From NCBI GenBank assembly GCA_023525975.1, contig CM042044.1:12076501-12140500 (forward strand): a DNA stretch of 64,000 nt. The letters are read 5' to 3'. The notes below the pieces were generated by a model. That model was not told the origin of the DNA. It was given only the letters and a program-made list of their open reading frames with translations, and searched no databases. This DNA is from Smallanthus sonchifolius. Its lineage: Eukaryota; Streptophyta; Magnoliopsida; Asterales; Asteraceae. Shown here piece by piece: positions 10,718 to 22,260 of the stretch (position 1 is the stretch's first letter; each line of letters opens with the position of its first letter). Both the position numbers and the translations under genes were made by a program.

Positions 10718-13527
10718 AAAGAGGTTTCGTCCTTGAAACCCGCGTCATCCGGAAACAAGTGCGGATAACGTTCGCGTATATCCACTTCCGGCTCCCAAGT
10801 CGCTTCGGATCCCTTACGATGCTTCCATTGCACTTTAACAATCGGGATCACCTTTCTTCGCAATCTCTTTTCCATTTTATCCAGTATAGCCACCCGTTGC
10901 TCCACATAATTTGGCTTGTCGTCCACCACAATGTCGTCTAACGGTACGTGTTCTGTAGCATCTACCAAACACTTCCGTAGATGGGACACATGGAATGTTG
11001 GGTGTATCCCTGCCAATGCATCTGGCAATTGTTGTATGTAAGCGACACTACCAACACATTCTTCTATCATAAACGGTCCAATATATCACGGACTAAGCTT
11101 TCCCCATTTTTGGAAACGAATAATACCCTTCGAGGGTGACACCTTAAGCGTCACATAATCTCCTGCTTTAAACTCTATAGGTCGCCGTCTCTTATCGGCG
11201 TAAGACTTCTGCCAATCCTGAGCGGCTTTCATCCTTTGCTTCACCAATTCAAACTTCTCGAAAGTTGCTTTTACAATGTCTAAGCTCCCTAAGTCTTTCT
11301 GTCCGATCTCTCCCCAGCGTACTGGGGTTCTACACCTCCGCCCGTAGAGTATCTTGTACGGCGGCATCCCAATAGTCGCTTGATAACTATTATTATAAGA
11401 GAACTCCACCAACCGTAAGTGACCATCCCATGCACCTCCAAAATCAATCACACATACACGCAACATGTCCTTCGATGTTTGTATCGTCCGCTCCGACTGT
11501 CCATCAGTCTGAGGGTGATACGCAGTGCTAATGTGCAATCTCGTCCCCATGGCATCATTGAACCTCTTCCAAAACTTGGACGTGAATCTCGTATTCCGGT
11601 CGGATACAATAGAAATCAGCACCCCGTGCCTAGCAACGATCTCATTAATAAACACTTCGGATAACCTTTCCGATGAGAAAATCTCCTTAATCGGTAGAAA
11701 ATGAGCGCTTTTCGTGCCCCTTACCCGTATTAGGTAATTTGGTAATAAAATCCATGGTAATATGCTCCCATTTCCACTTCGGAATCTCTAATGGTTGGAT
11801 TTTTCCATAAGGCTTCTTGATGTTCTGCCTTTACTTGCAAACACGTCAAACACTTGCTCACATACTGGATCACATCATGCTTAATTCTCGGCCACCAATA
11901 GTTGCCTTTCATATCCTGATACATCTTTGTCATTCCCAGATGTATAGAATACCTTTACTTGTGCGCTTCGTCAAGTACCTGCTCTCTAAATCCACCAAAC
12001 CTTGGTATCCAAATACGGTAATCTTTGACCCACACCCCTTGACTGTTCTCAGTCAACAGATCACGCTGTCCAAAAATCCTTTCTTCTTTTAGCCTTTCCT
12101 CTCTCAGGGCTTCCATTTGCATATCCTTTAATAACGTCAGGAAATATGGCGTTACTACTAGTTGACACGCTTTAACTCTAATTGGTGTGTGTTCTTCCTT
12201 ATGAATTAACGCGTCAGCAACCACATTTGCCTTTCCTGGATGGTAAAGGATCTCACAGTCGTAGTCCTTGATTAGCTCCAACCACCTCCTCTGCCTCATG
12301 TTCAATTCTTTTTCCTCGAAGAAGTACTTCAAGCTCTTATGATCTGTGAAGATCGTACACTTGATTGCGTACAAGTAGTGTCTCCACAACTTGATTACAA
12401 ACACCACCGCCGCTAACTCTAAATCATGAGTAGGGTAATTCACCTCATGCATTTTCAATTGTCTTGATACAGACGCAATCACCTTCCCTCGTTGCATTAA
12501 CACGCAACCTAACCCCAAATAAGATGCATCCGAATACACCACGAAGTCGTCCGTTCCTTCAGGTAACGTTAACACTGTTTAGTCAATCGTTTCTTTAACT
12601 CTTGAAATGCACCTTCTTGATCCGGTCCCCAAGCAAACTTCACTCCCTTTCGAGTCAACTTAGTTAATGGTGTTGCCAGCTTAGAGAAGTCCTTGATTAA
12701 CTTCTTGTAATAACCGGCTAACCCTAAGAAGCTACGCACTTCCGTTGTAGTTTTAGGAGCGTTCCATTTAACCACTGCTTCAATCTTTGCAGGGTCCACC
12801 ATGATTCCTTCTGGGTTAATAACATGCCCCAGAAACTGAACTTCCCGTAGCCAAAACGCACACTTTGAGAACTTAGCGTAAAGTTTTTCTCATCTTTGCG
12901 TCTCTAACACTTCCCGTAAATGATCTCCATGCTCTTCCTCACTCTTAGAGTAAATTAGAATATCATCGATGAACACAATCACCGATCTATCAAGCATTGC
13001 ATGACACACGCGGTTCATTAAGTCCATGGATGATGCCGGAGCATTCGTCAATCCAAAGGACATAACCAAGAACTCATAATGTCCATAGCGTGTCCTAAAT
13101 GCCGTATTCGGAATATCTTCTTCTATAAACTTCAACTTATGATATCCTGACCTCAGATCTATACGTGAAAACCACTTTGCTCCCTGCAGTTTATTGAACA
13201 AGTCATCGATACGCGGTAACGGATACTTGTTCTTAACCGTCAACTTCACAAACAAGACCAGTGCACCCCACGGTGATATACTTGGTCTTATGAATCCTTT
13301 GTCTAACAAGTCCTGAAGTTGCTCCATGAGCTCCTTCATCTCTGTCGGTGCCAATCGATACGGAGCTTTACCAACCGACTGAGATCCTGGCTATATATCG
13401 ATCTGTAATTCTATCTCTCGCTCCTGTGGTACTCCCGTCAAGTCATCAGGGGAGACATCCGCAAATTCCTGCACCACTGGAACCTCTGATAACTCCACAT
13501 TCCTTGCTTATGTATTGGTGACATAAG
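10718..13527 (-). pseudogene. Gypsy B pol: RT, RNase H, integrase, chromo-like tail (broken)
   Basis: Minus-strand order: an RT start with a stop near 13393; RT core 12890-13354 with PRIDDLFNKLQ, RSGYHKL and FIDDILIYSK; RT thumb 12569-12802 with FLGLAGYYKKLI; RNase H 11955-12575 with VVYSDAS, TDHKSLKYFF and VADAL; integrase zinc finger 11730-11933 (KCLTCLQVKAEHQ); integrase core 11086-11655 (HPQTDGQSERTIQT, catalytic Glu kept); and a chromo-like tail 10699-11070 ending near YPHLFPDD. The frames are separated by stops and frameshifts. Between ALVLFVK and LTVKNKYPL the conserved RT stretch that normally reads KKDGS...CIDYRELN is deleted in frame. The element cannot make a working polymerase. 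Confidence 0.85.
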
Positions 13528-15206
13528 CTAAGTATGCCCGCACCCACGCCGCATTGACTTCACCGCCTTCATCATAGAGATAAATCTCGGTAGAGAGCTC
13601 ACTCTGTCGCCATACACCGTCACCACCGTTCCTTCTAAGGACTTTAACCTTATCATTTTCTGTTGGCAAACAATGTCCGCATAGAACGCGACCAACCAAA
13701 ACATCCGCAACACAACATGAAATCCTCCTAACGTAATAATAAATAATCTAACAGGGAACCTATGAACCTTTAGATCAATAAAACAGTCATCTAACGCTTC
13801 AATGACTCTGGTGGGAAATCCTACAGCGGTCTCAACACTAAACGGATTTTCAATCATTCTAGCCGTCCTACACAAACTCTTGCAAATAGATGGGGCTACA
13901 AAGCTCTTGCTTGCCCCTGAATCAAATAAAGCCAAAGCTGGTACGTTATTAATAAGAAAAGTACATGAAACAACATCAGGGTCATTCTTGGCTTCAGCTG
14001 CAGTCATAGTGAAAGCCCTAGCTTTACCCTTAGACTTTTCATCTTCTTTCTTCACTAGGACTGCTTCCTTGCTTGGTCCCGCACCTTGTCCTGCCGTACA
14101 CTCTTTTGCCAGATGGCCTAGACCCCCACACTGGTAACACTCAGGACTGCGCGCGCAGTTTCTAGCAAAGTGTCCCGCCTTACCGCACCTATAACAAGAA
14201 CCCGCATCAGCCCTGCACTCACCCATGTGCATCTTATCACACTTGCGACACGAATCAAGTCCATCTGTCCTAGCCTTCTTCACAAACGGAACCTTCAAAT
14301 CTTTACCGAACCTTTTGAGGGGTACGGTCCACTTCCTATCCTCTGGTTTCTTCTCTTGCACCTCAGCTCCCATGACATCATCATACAAAGTCCCATTAAG
14401 CTCCACCACACCGTCAAAACTCGAAGGTTGCTGAACCTTGACTAAATGCCTAACACGATCCGGTAAACCGGCTACATACAACTTCATCCACCGCTCATCA
14501 TTTCCAGCTAAATGTGGCACCAGACGTGCCATCTCTATGAACTTCGATGTGTACTCACGATGAGTCGATTTACTAGCCTTGAAAGTCAGAAACTCTCTCT
14601 CCACTCTCTGCAGCTCTTCCGGAGCACATAACTTCTTCCTAACCAAACCCTTTAGATCCTCCCAAGTCATAGATTCCAGCTCCTGAGCTGTCTTTCTCTC
14701 TTTCACCGAGTTCCACAAGTGCAAATCCTCAACAGAGAAATAGTGAGAAACGAATTCACTATCTGCTCCGGCTTGCACTCAATGATAGAGATGGTGGACT
14801 CCATCTCAGTAAGACAGTGATATGTGGCCACTGCATCCTTTAAACCATCGAACCTCGGCGGATCGCACTTCTTAAAGTGCCCGTAGTCACAGTTGCCGCC
14901 AGTTCCAGTGGATTTCTTCTTATTTTCCACCTCCACTAGCACTATCGTCTCGAGCTCCTCGAATGCTGCCTTCACTATATCCGATAGATACTCATGGATC
15001 ATCTCAGCCACTTCCTTCTTAACCGCTTCACGAATCTCACGTTCGAACTGGAATCCTTCATTGTGCCCAGGATGCACCGAAGGTTCAACACGCATTGACG
15101 GTTCAGTATGAACCAACACCTTATCAGGGTTGACATCCTCCCCCTGAGTGTTCTCACGACGCCCCCTACCCGCAGGATTAGCAGAAATTTGTCTCATAGG
15201 TGCCAT
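13528..15206 (-). pseudogene. Gypsy B gag-protease, frameshifted
   Basis: Starts at a Met (15204-15206, MAPMRQISANPAG). It contains a capsid-like segment, then a CCHC-type cluster (CRKC...H...C, CYRCGKAGHFARNC, CYQCGGLGHLAKEC) and a retroviral-type aspartic protease motif LALFDSGASKSF. A missing base near 14765 shifts the frame, so the left copy reads as two pieces (14703-15206 and 13528-14778). Near 13550 the frame also breaks before the RT. Gag packages the RNA; protease would cleave the polyprotein. The 559-codon version in the right copy shows the intact form. Confidence 0.85.
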
Positions 15207-15514
15207 TAGTTACTGAAAATAATAACAAATAGAGCAATACTTAGGTATCATTTAAAATAATCTGAGCAGTGCAATTAGTTAATGACGGTGGCCAATCGCC
15301 ATTACCCGCTTGCCTTGCCTTTTAGGTTTTAAACCATCCTTATACTGCATCTTGGCATAATGACCCTGTCTTAGCCTACTAACACACACAAATTTACACT
15401 AACTCATACCTGGCGCTTCTGGCTTTTGGTTACGCGTGATGACGTTCCTTACACATTGGTCCCATTCTCAGTCTAAGTCTAGGCATCGAGGATGCCCAGA
15501 TTATTTAAACCACC

Positions 15515-15529
15515 GCTCTGATATGAACT
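15515..15529 (-). promoter_or_regulatory. Primer binding site of gypsy B
   Basis: Directly after the LTR end GGCCTTACA the minus strand reads AGTTCATATCAGAGCGG, a variant of the iMet primer site TGGTATCAGAGC. The right copy is at 63525-63539. Confidence 0.7.
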
Positions 15530-15809
15530 TGTAAGGCCCCAAACCCGGGAACCCGACACGTTGGCATACACGTAAGCACAGTAGTAAATGATGTCAAATT
15601 GTATCAATAAATGCAACGGAAACTAAACAGTCAACGGTGGTTAACGACCCAAATCTCAAACATAATCCAAACGAGTAATAATATCTAAATCATTCAAAAT
15701 CATAACGGAAACTAAATATCATCACAACGAACGCGGTAACCAAACGCCATCCAGAAGCCGCCAGCTCACACTTTCTCCTTACCTGAGATACATGCTAAAA
15801 AGTCAGCTA
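15530..15809 (-). repeat. Truncated 5' LTR of gypsy B
   Basis: Only the last 280 bases of the LTR remain (plus strand TGTAAGGCCCC at 15530 to CAGCTA at 15809). It is nearly identical to 6630-6909. The rest is replaced by CACTA sequence. The right copy is at 63540-63819. Confidence 0.85.
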
Positions 15810-15837
15810 AATGCTTGAAATGCTTGAAATCAACAAT

Positions 15838-15944
15838 GAGAGGAAGAACGTCGTACGCATAATCAACAAATGCTTGAAATGCAACGAAAAATGGATGAAA
15901 TGCGTCAAATGTGGGAGCGCCGAACTAGTAGCGATGATAACTAG
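15838..15944 (+). pseudogene. CACTA transposase C-terminal fragment
   Basis: Reads EEERRTHNQQ, then EMQRKMDEMRQMWERRTSS and a stop. The charged Met/Gln heptad-like pattern suggests a coiled coil, as is common at the end of En/Spm-type (Transposase_24-like) proteins. A stop codon lies just upstream in frame and the rest of the gene is absent. Just before it a 9-base unit (TGCTTGAAA) is tandemly duplicated in the left copy but single in the right copy. Confidence 0.6.
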
Positions 15945-16213
15945 CTTAGAGTTGTTGAGCCTTTGCCTTTGTTGCTAGTGTGGTGTTTGTCTTGAATAAT
16001 TTGCATATTTGTGTGTTTTGAATGTTTGATTTGTCGGACAAGTTTGTGTGTCGAACAATTTGGATGTTTGGTTTATGTTTCGGATATTAGTTTTTATTGG
16101 ATTTGAATGTTTGAATGGTTTATATTTAATTATTTGCAGGTTTTTGTTTTTAGAAATTAAATATTTCTGGAAAAATATTAAAAATTATAAAATATAAAAA
16201 AAACAGAAAAAGA

Positions 16214-16560
16214 CCTATACCGACGACATGCCGTCGGTATAGGCCTTTTTAAAAAAAATGGAAAAATCCTATACCGACGACATGTCGTTGGTATAGGTTG
16301 ACCCTATGCCGACGACATGTCGTCCGTACAGGGCTGGACTCTATACCGATGGCATGTCGTCGGTATATGTTTTCTTTTTGAATTATTTAAATAGAATCTA
16401 TACCGTCGAAAAGTCGTGGGTATAGGCTGACCTATACCGACGACACCTATACCGACGACAATCTTGGGCTATTAGTACGAGGCAATACCGACGAGTCGTC
16501 GGTATAAGCTATCCCGACGACAAGTCGTCGGTATACGGTAAAAAAAAATCGTCGCTATAG
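16214..16560 (+). repeat. CACTA subterminal palindrome array
   Basis: About eight degenerate copies of a short palindrome built from ACCGACGAC and GTCGTCGGT arms with a central CATG or nothing. The first perfect-looking one is 16214-16243. In En/Spm elements such subterminal repeats bind the element's own DNA-binding protein. Here they are inferred by position and pattern. Confidence 0.8.
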
Positions 16561-16578
16561 GGTGATACTGTTGTAGTG

Positions 16579-18500
16579 CCTCCACGCCCACGGACACCAC
16601 CACCACACTCCCTCACTCACCTATTGTCACTCCATCTCCCACACCCATTACACATCCCTCTCCTCACCCTATCAGAGGTCGCAAATCCAACCCAAAATAT
16701 TTTGGGGATAAATTTGTTAATTGCACCACCAACCACCCACTGCCACCCACCCATAAGCCAACAACGGTGTCCCAAGCTCTTAAAGACCCACTGTGGATAA
16801 CGGTTATGGATGACGAGTTTAATGCGTTACTTCATAATCACGCATGGGAACTCGTACCCCTCCTCTCACACCCCTATTGGTTGCAAATGGGTGTTTCGTG
16901 GCAAACGCAAATCTGATGTCCCAATCGATAAGTACAAAGACCGATTAGTGACAAAAGGTTTTCTTCAACAACAAGGCAAAGATTACTTTGAAACCTTTAA
17001 TCCGGTCACTAAACCGGTGACAATCCGACTAATTTCCCTTGCCCTCTCCAAGAATTGGCATTTACGTCAACCGGACATCAATAATGCCTTCTTACATGGC
17101 ACGTTACATGAGAAAGTTTACATATCCCAACCACCAGGTTACATCAACAAACAACTTCCGAATCATATATGTAAATTTCGTAAGTCATTATACGGCCTTA
17201 AGCAAGCACCACATGCATGGTATGTACATGGAACTCGCCACCTTTCTTTTATATCATTGCTTCACAAAGTCACAATCGCATGCCTCCCTATTTATTTATC
17301 ACCAAAACGGTACTATATATTTCATGGTGTATGTGGATGATATTGTCTTAACATGAAATTGCACAACCTTCATGAACAATTTTGTGATACCCTATCAAAA
17401 CGGTTTTCCATCAAGGATCTCGGTTCACTTCATCACTTCTTAGGAATCGAAGTCATTTTCACACGTCATGCAGTGGCGGACCCAAGAATTTTTTTATGAG
17501 GGTCGAAGATTTCTTGGGGTCGATTTTTAATAATTAAATATTAATTTTTTAGGCCGGAGTCGGGTCGGGTCGGGTCACACAATAAAATGATGAAAACTAA
17601 CAAAATTACAAACGAACAATAATAATATGATGTTTGTTATTAGAAATGCATAATTAAAAAACAATATCCCTATAATTGTTCTCTACAAGTTTTCATTTTT
17701 TGAAACAAAACCATTAAATCATCTATAAGAACGTTGCTAAACAACTATTTTTCAATATAACAAACACAAATATCAACTCTTTTTTCAATAGCTAATTAGG
17801 TTTAAAATATTTAAATGGGTATTGAGTTTATTTATAGGTTTATGTTTTATTTGAGACTATTTTCTTTAAAGGTTATTGAGTTAACCTATTAAAGGTTTGG
17901 TTTAAGAGTTTTATAATTGATGGGCTATGAGTCAATTGTTATATGGTTAAAAGTTTGGTTTTTATTTATAAAATCTATAATCCTAAAAAATATATTTTGA
18001 GGGTCGATGCCAAATTTTTAAGGGGGGCGGTGTCAAAATTTTATGGGAGCCGCTCGAAAATATACCATATATATATAGCAAAAAAAAACGCCATGGTTTG
18101 TTCCTGTCGCAACATCGGCACATATCTGATCTTCTAAAAAATGTTCATATGGAAGGTGAAAAAGATGCGACTACACCCCTTAGTTCATCCGAACCACTTT
18201 CACCCGACGATGCATCTGCCCGAATTGACCATACTCCTTACCGAAGGATCCTTGGCTCAGTCGAATACCTATCGTTTACACGGCCAGATGTATGCTTTGA
18301 TGTGAACAAATTGTCACAATACATGCATGCTCCAATAACTAAGCACATGCAAGCCTTGAAGCGGGTTCCACGGTATTTAAATGGTACGATTAATTACGGG
18401 TTGTTTATGAACCGAGGGAATCCTTTAGCTATCAACGCATTTGCCGACTCGGACTGGGGGTATAAACGATGGTGACCGATCAATATCGGCTTACCTACTG
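16579..18500 (+). pseudogene. Copia RT and RNase H relic
   Basis: Ty1/copia pol remains in several frames. WVFRGKRKSD, YKDRLVTKGF, FNPVTKPVTIR, QPDINNAFLHG and SLYGLKQAPHAW lie in 16810-17240. The catalytic YVDDIVLT is at about 17330. FLGIEV is near 17445, the TPYRRILGSVEYLSFTRPD block near 18225-18290 and the RNase H AFADSDWG near 18440-18465. Frameshifts, an in-frame stop and a 617-base insertion (17471-18087) disable it. It ends in RNase H near 18480-18500. It is probably the same copia as the gag relic to the left, with protease and integrase lost between. Confidence 0.85.
17471..18087 (+). mobile_element. hAT-like insertion in copia pol
   Basis: The 617-base insert begins CAGTGGCGGACCC, like plant hAT MITE ends. 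It is flanked by ACGTCATG (17463-17470) and ACGCCATG (18088-18095), an 8-base duplication with one mismatch, the hAT length. The right end lacks the expected inverted terminus and finishes with TATATATATAGC and a short A run. It is therefore either an end-damaged hAT derivative or a retroposed piece. It shares GGCCGGAG/CGGGTCGGG and GTGTCAAAATTT phrases with 22500-23260. Confidence 0.6.
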
Positions 18501-19009
18501 TTAGGGGCGGATCCATTCAATGTTCACGGGGTGGCAAGGCCCCCACTGAACAAGCCCATAGAAAGCTTAATTTAAACACAAAATTAATAAGACATAGTGG
18601 ATCATCGACTTAAAATTGACATTTTTTAGGGGGAGAAAACACAAAAGATTAAGCGTCTGACGACGTCAAGCACCCTTGTGTTGTGACAAGACTGCTCAAG
18701 ATTCTATCTAAACACATGTGATTCCAATTTTTTTTAAAATTTAGATCGTGAATATCTGGGATGTTTTATTATAAAGTGACGAATACTTGGAGATTTGGAA
18801 TTACATGACATTGATCAGATGATTCAGTAGTTCAAACCTGAAAATTTGGGTAACGAGTGTCTTGATACTTTATTATGAGGGAAGAATTACTTCAGTATTT
18901 AAAAAATGAAAATCTAGGCAACAAGTATCTTGATACTTCATTATAAGGGGAAAATTACTTGAAACTTTTAATCTACATTATTCAGAGTATTATCAGTTGG
19001 TTCATCAAA
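18501..19009. other. Repetitive non-coding DNA after the copia relic
   Basis: It starts with TAGGGGCGGATCCA, again hAT-terminus-like, followed by about 100 bases of unknown sequence. At about 18846-18905 and 18912-18970 there are two diverged tandem copies of a segment containing the phrase CTTGATACTT. No gene was seen. Confidence 0.5.
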
Positions 19010-19440
19010 GACGCAAGATATAGTCACTTGCCACTGGCGGAGTTCTCCTGCAACAACTGTTATCATGCAACCATCGACATGCCTCCATACGAAATGTTGA
19101 ACGGTAGGAAGTGTAGAACGCTTGTATGTTAGGGTGAGATTGGCAGAAAGACTTCGTAAGTCTGGATGTGGTCAAAGCTACTTCTGAGAAGTTTGAACAA
19201 ATCAAATCCCAAATGAAAGCAGCAAAGGATAGACATAAATCTTATGCGAATAAAAGACAAAGTGACCTCGAATTCCAAGTCTAGGACAAATAATGTTGAA
19301 AGTGTCTCACTGAAAGGAAATAATCCGATTTCGGCACGAGTTGGGAAAGTTGAGTCCAACGTTTGTCCGAATTTTTAAAATTATGGCACGAGTCGGGGAA
19401 GTCGTGTATCGGTTAGAGTTGCCTGATGATTTAGACAATT
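19010..19440 (+). pseudogene. Gypsy integrase/chromo-region fragment
   Basis: A degraded piece of Ty3/gypsy pol. HLPLAEFSCNNCYHATIDMPPYEML is read near 19023-19100 in one frame with stops. It is followed by a KSYANKRQ-like segment and ARVGEVVYRLELPDD near 19386-19430. It is related to the same region in gypsy A and B but more decayed. No LTRs were seen around it. It is an orphan scrap. Confidence 0.75.
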
Positions 19441-21017
19441 GTCTCTCTCTCTCTAATAATTTAAGCATATAGGAAGGATATAATTGTTATTTGCCAGATT
19501 TTAAGAACTTTACAATAATTTAAGCATAATGTACAAATATTTACCTCATAAACTCTTAAACCCCAAGATCCTAACCTAGAAATCACGCGTCCTCACCCTA
19601 CCCAGTTTCAAAATTCAAATGCTCTTCCCAATCTCTCATTCTCCCTGAAATCTCCGCTAGCCAGAACCCACTATTCTGTTAACCCCTCTCTCCATCAACC
19701 TCCGGTTGCCTGCCTGAACCCACAACAACTCCTGCTCCCATCGGCCCCTCTCTCCTTCACATCCTAATCCTGGCTTTGCGTACATGATAACAAATTCGGT
19801 AGGATAAAGACCTTGAATCGGTGGTTGCACAAGACGATGATAATGAAGAAGATGAAGAGGTTTCTTTCTATCTCTCATTCTCTATCTTAATATTACACAT
19901 ATGAAGTGTGTGTTGATTATTTTTTTACTAACACCTAAAAATTGCCATTTTGTAATAACCCTTTTCCGTCATTTTTTTTCAGCCAAATAAGGAGATGCAC
20001 ACAAGGACACCCTAGCTAATTAACCTATGAGAATTGACAACACCCAAACATTACATCTTTTGTGATTAAATCACTTTTTGCATCCATATCGATAACTTGA
20101 CCACTAACCATTTTTGGTCCATGAAATCTTTTCCCCCTTTGACCGAAAAATAAGAGACTACACTACTCTTTTAAATGGAACCAACCTTCCATTTCACTTA
20201 CACAAGAAATTCAAACACCAACTCTCCCCTCGCTTTCTTGTTATGGCTCCACCACCACCCTCCCAACTTTCATCTTTCAAGTATAACTTTAAGCTTACAA
20301 GGGTGTTGCAAGCTTCTTTTGGTGAAGAACAAGTGATCTTTGATGATTGCTAGCCACCTACAACAATCCATTCATCTTGCCTTGCTTGCTTTGAGTGAGT
20401 AATTCTCCTAACAATTTACATTTTGCTCTTGTTTTATGCTTTCTTTTACATACAAATGTGGTGTACCAACTTTCACCTACAAATATTCATTTTTGTTAAA
20501 TATGAAGTTTTCTATAAACTAATAACTACATGGGACTTATTTTATGCAAAAACATTAATAATAACTATAAGATTGTTCTTGAACTAAAATAAAGTGTTTG
20601 TGTTAGCAACCTTAGTTTTTATGTTTTATTATTATAAACTTTTTTTAAAGAGCATGGGATGGAATAGTAAAATAGTGGTGTACAAGGTGTGTGATGCTCA
20701 TGTACAAGTAGGTGTTGCTTCTAACTTTTACTTATACGTGTGTTTCTTCTTTTCACACCAGAATTAGGGTTTCTCCCACTGACGATGAGATCATGGACGA
20801 AGCTTAGTGAGGGCCCGGCCCCTGCTTTTTCGCTCAGCAGTGTTAATTTATACGTATTCAACCGAAAATTTTATAGTTCCAGCTCCCCCTGATAGGAAAA
20901 AAACAATCCCGCCCCCGTACGTTTTTCTTCAATATTCGCCACCGGATGAGATAGCCTAAATAGTCCTTGTTCAATAAACCTTATAGTTCAAAAACAAAAA
21001 CAAAAAAAAGTGGTTGA
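19441..21017. other. Low-repeat region, no gene recognised
   Basis: Begins with a (TC)n run at 19441-19452. A pyrimidine-rich stretch at 19600-19900 and an open frame of 79 codons at 20114-20353 (MVHEIFSPFDRK...) could be exon material, but neither has a recognisable domain. GTGAGT near 20393 could be a splice donor after the small frame. I cannot assign a gene. Confidence 0.4.
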
Positions 21018-21166
21018 TTATAGGAAAGGACTTGAGCAAAATGCATATGATCGAGAATTCCAAAATAGATCTAAATTCAATTTAAAACAAACAATAATAA
21101 TATATCTGGATCTGAAACAAGCTAAGCAAACGAAACTAGACAGCACAATTAATATAGTTTGAAACA

Positions 21167-22010
21167 TCAAAGAGATGAGCTTCCAAGTGGCATCAGATAC
21201 GAAAGGTGAAGTTGAGGATGAGTGTTGTTCTCGTCTTGTTGGGTCAGTTGATAAGCTTCCGGATTTCTTGTGTTTTTGTAAATAAGCATCAAGCATGTGG
21301 TAAAGTGATATGCATTTTCCATCCAAAGGCATACATATATGAGTGGATACATAATCCAATTGACGCTTGTGTTAGGGAAGAAAAAACTCGGGAAAGCCAG
21401 GAGAAATATAAAACCTTGCGCCAAGTCATCGAAAATAGATGGTCTATGGCCTTGTAGATCATTGAAAGAGAAACATTTAGCTACGATCCCAAAGATTACA
21501 CATGCGAGCAGATAGCCGATCCAGTTGAACCCAGGGGGAAGAAGTATCACCATCAGAAGCGAGAAAGGAGCAAGAAATGCCGAGAAGCTACCAATAAACT
21601 TCCACATGGTGTAATAGCCATCCTCCCCGATTCGTGGAGAGTGCTCAAGTAACAAAACAGTGAATACGATTGCAACCACGCATGATGAAACAAGGCTACT
21701 CATCGAAAACACTTTGTTATTTTCAAGAGCAGATTCATTTGCAAAATGAATTCGGAACCATGCAATTACACAAATGGCTAAAGAGCGGAACATAAGTAAT
21801 GCGTAACATAAAGTCCTGAAACAAAAGGATGTCATTATCACCGAGTAACACTTAGAGGGTGTTTGGGAGAAATCATGAATTTCCAAAAGCATATCCAAAC
21901 ACCCCCTTACAATGTAAACCAAACGGAACATACCGTTGCCTGTGGGCCTCGGAAACTGATGATGCGTCGTCAATGTCATATCTCACGGTACTGGCAACCT
22001 GTTTACTCAT
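21167..22010 (-). CDS. Spliced gene for a six-helix membrane protein, function unknown
   Basis: Two coding exons are proposed on the minus strand: 21934-22010 (ATG at 22008-22010, reading MSKQVASTVRYDIDDASS) and 21815-21167. The intron between has donor CAACG|GTATGT and acceptor TTTGTTTCAG|GACTTT, and the phase fits, giving about 241 residues. After a short hydrophilic N-terminus there are about six hydrophobic segments, near residues 28-46, 67-86, 100-124, 128-150, 165-185 and 190-218. A hydrophilic Gln/Asn/His-rich part near the C-terminus contains AYQLTQQDENNTHPQ. I do not recognise the family. It is the only convincing non-transposon gene here. An unspliced 270-codon frame (21167-21979) is the alternative, but it runs through the intron. 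Confidence 0.6.
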
Positions 22011-22260
22011 ATTCAGCACCTAAGAGAAAATAATAAAATTATATAGATGATAACAATAAGGAAATTCGGTGCCGATCTTGTTTCACAAAACCAAAACCGT
22101 CAAAAATTCATAACTTGATTTACAATCTGCAACCCCAAAACAACAACAAAAAAGAGATTTACGTGATTATAAAACTCTTCATAACCAACAAAAAAAGAGA
22201 TTTGCGTTGGATTCACTTCTGAACCAAACGATTAATTAACTAATTTGGAACAGGAATTAC

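Larger units (their letters stand above)
6630..15809 (-). mobile_element. Gypsy B: Tekay/Del-like chromovirus, degraded
   Basis: A minus-strand Ty3/gypsy element. The downstream LTR (6630-10703) is complete but carries another solo LTR. The upstream LTR survives only as 280 bases (15530-15809). The interior reads gag, protease, RT, RNase H, integrase and a chromo-like tail, in that order on the minus strand. The primer site is at about 15515-15529 and the polypurine tract at 10704-10717. The left flank ends CTATT; the right flank is lost to a CACTA transposon. Several frameshifts, stops and a deletion in RT make it dead. It inserted into the copia gag relic. Confidence 0.9.
1..15999. repeat. 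Left copy of a >15.9-kb direct duplication
   Basis: Seen directly: this stretch recurs in the same orientation at 48015-64000. The offset starts at 48,014 and falls to 48,013, 48,010, 48,009 and finally 48,001 because of a few short indels, such as a shorter CA run near 5254 and a 9-base tandem repeat unit near 15820. By eye the copies differ about once per 100 to 200 bases. All nested insertions are shared, so the duplication is younger than they are. The match begins at base 1 and ends at the last base of the window, so neither breakpoint is visible. Confidence 0.95.
15810..16578 (+). mobile_element. CACTA (En/Spm) transposon, right end only
   Basis: The right boundary reads ...ACTGTTGTAGTG at 16578; its reverse complement CACTACAACAGT is a classic plant CACTA terminus. 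Just inside lie many copies of a subterminal palindrome (CTATACCGACGAC...GTCGTCGGTATAG). Upstream, 15840-15944 encodes a Met/Gln/Arg-rich tail ending EMRQMWERRTSSDDN, as at the C-terminus of CACTA transposase-24-type proteins. The left part of the element is missing and abuts the truncated gypsy B LTR. The right copy enters the window at 63820-64000. Confidence 0.85.
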
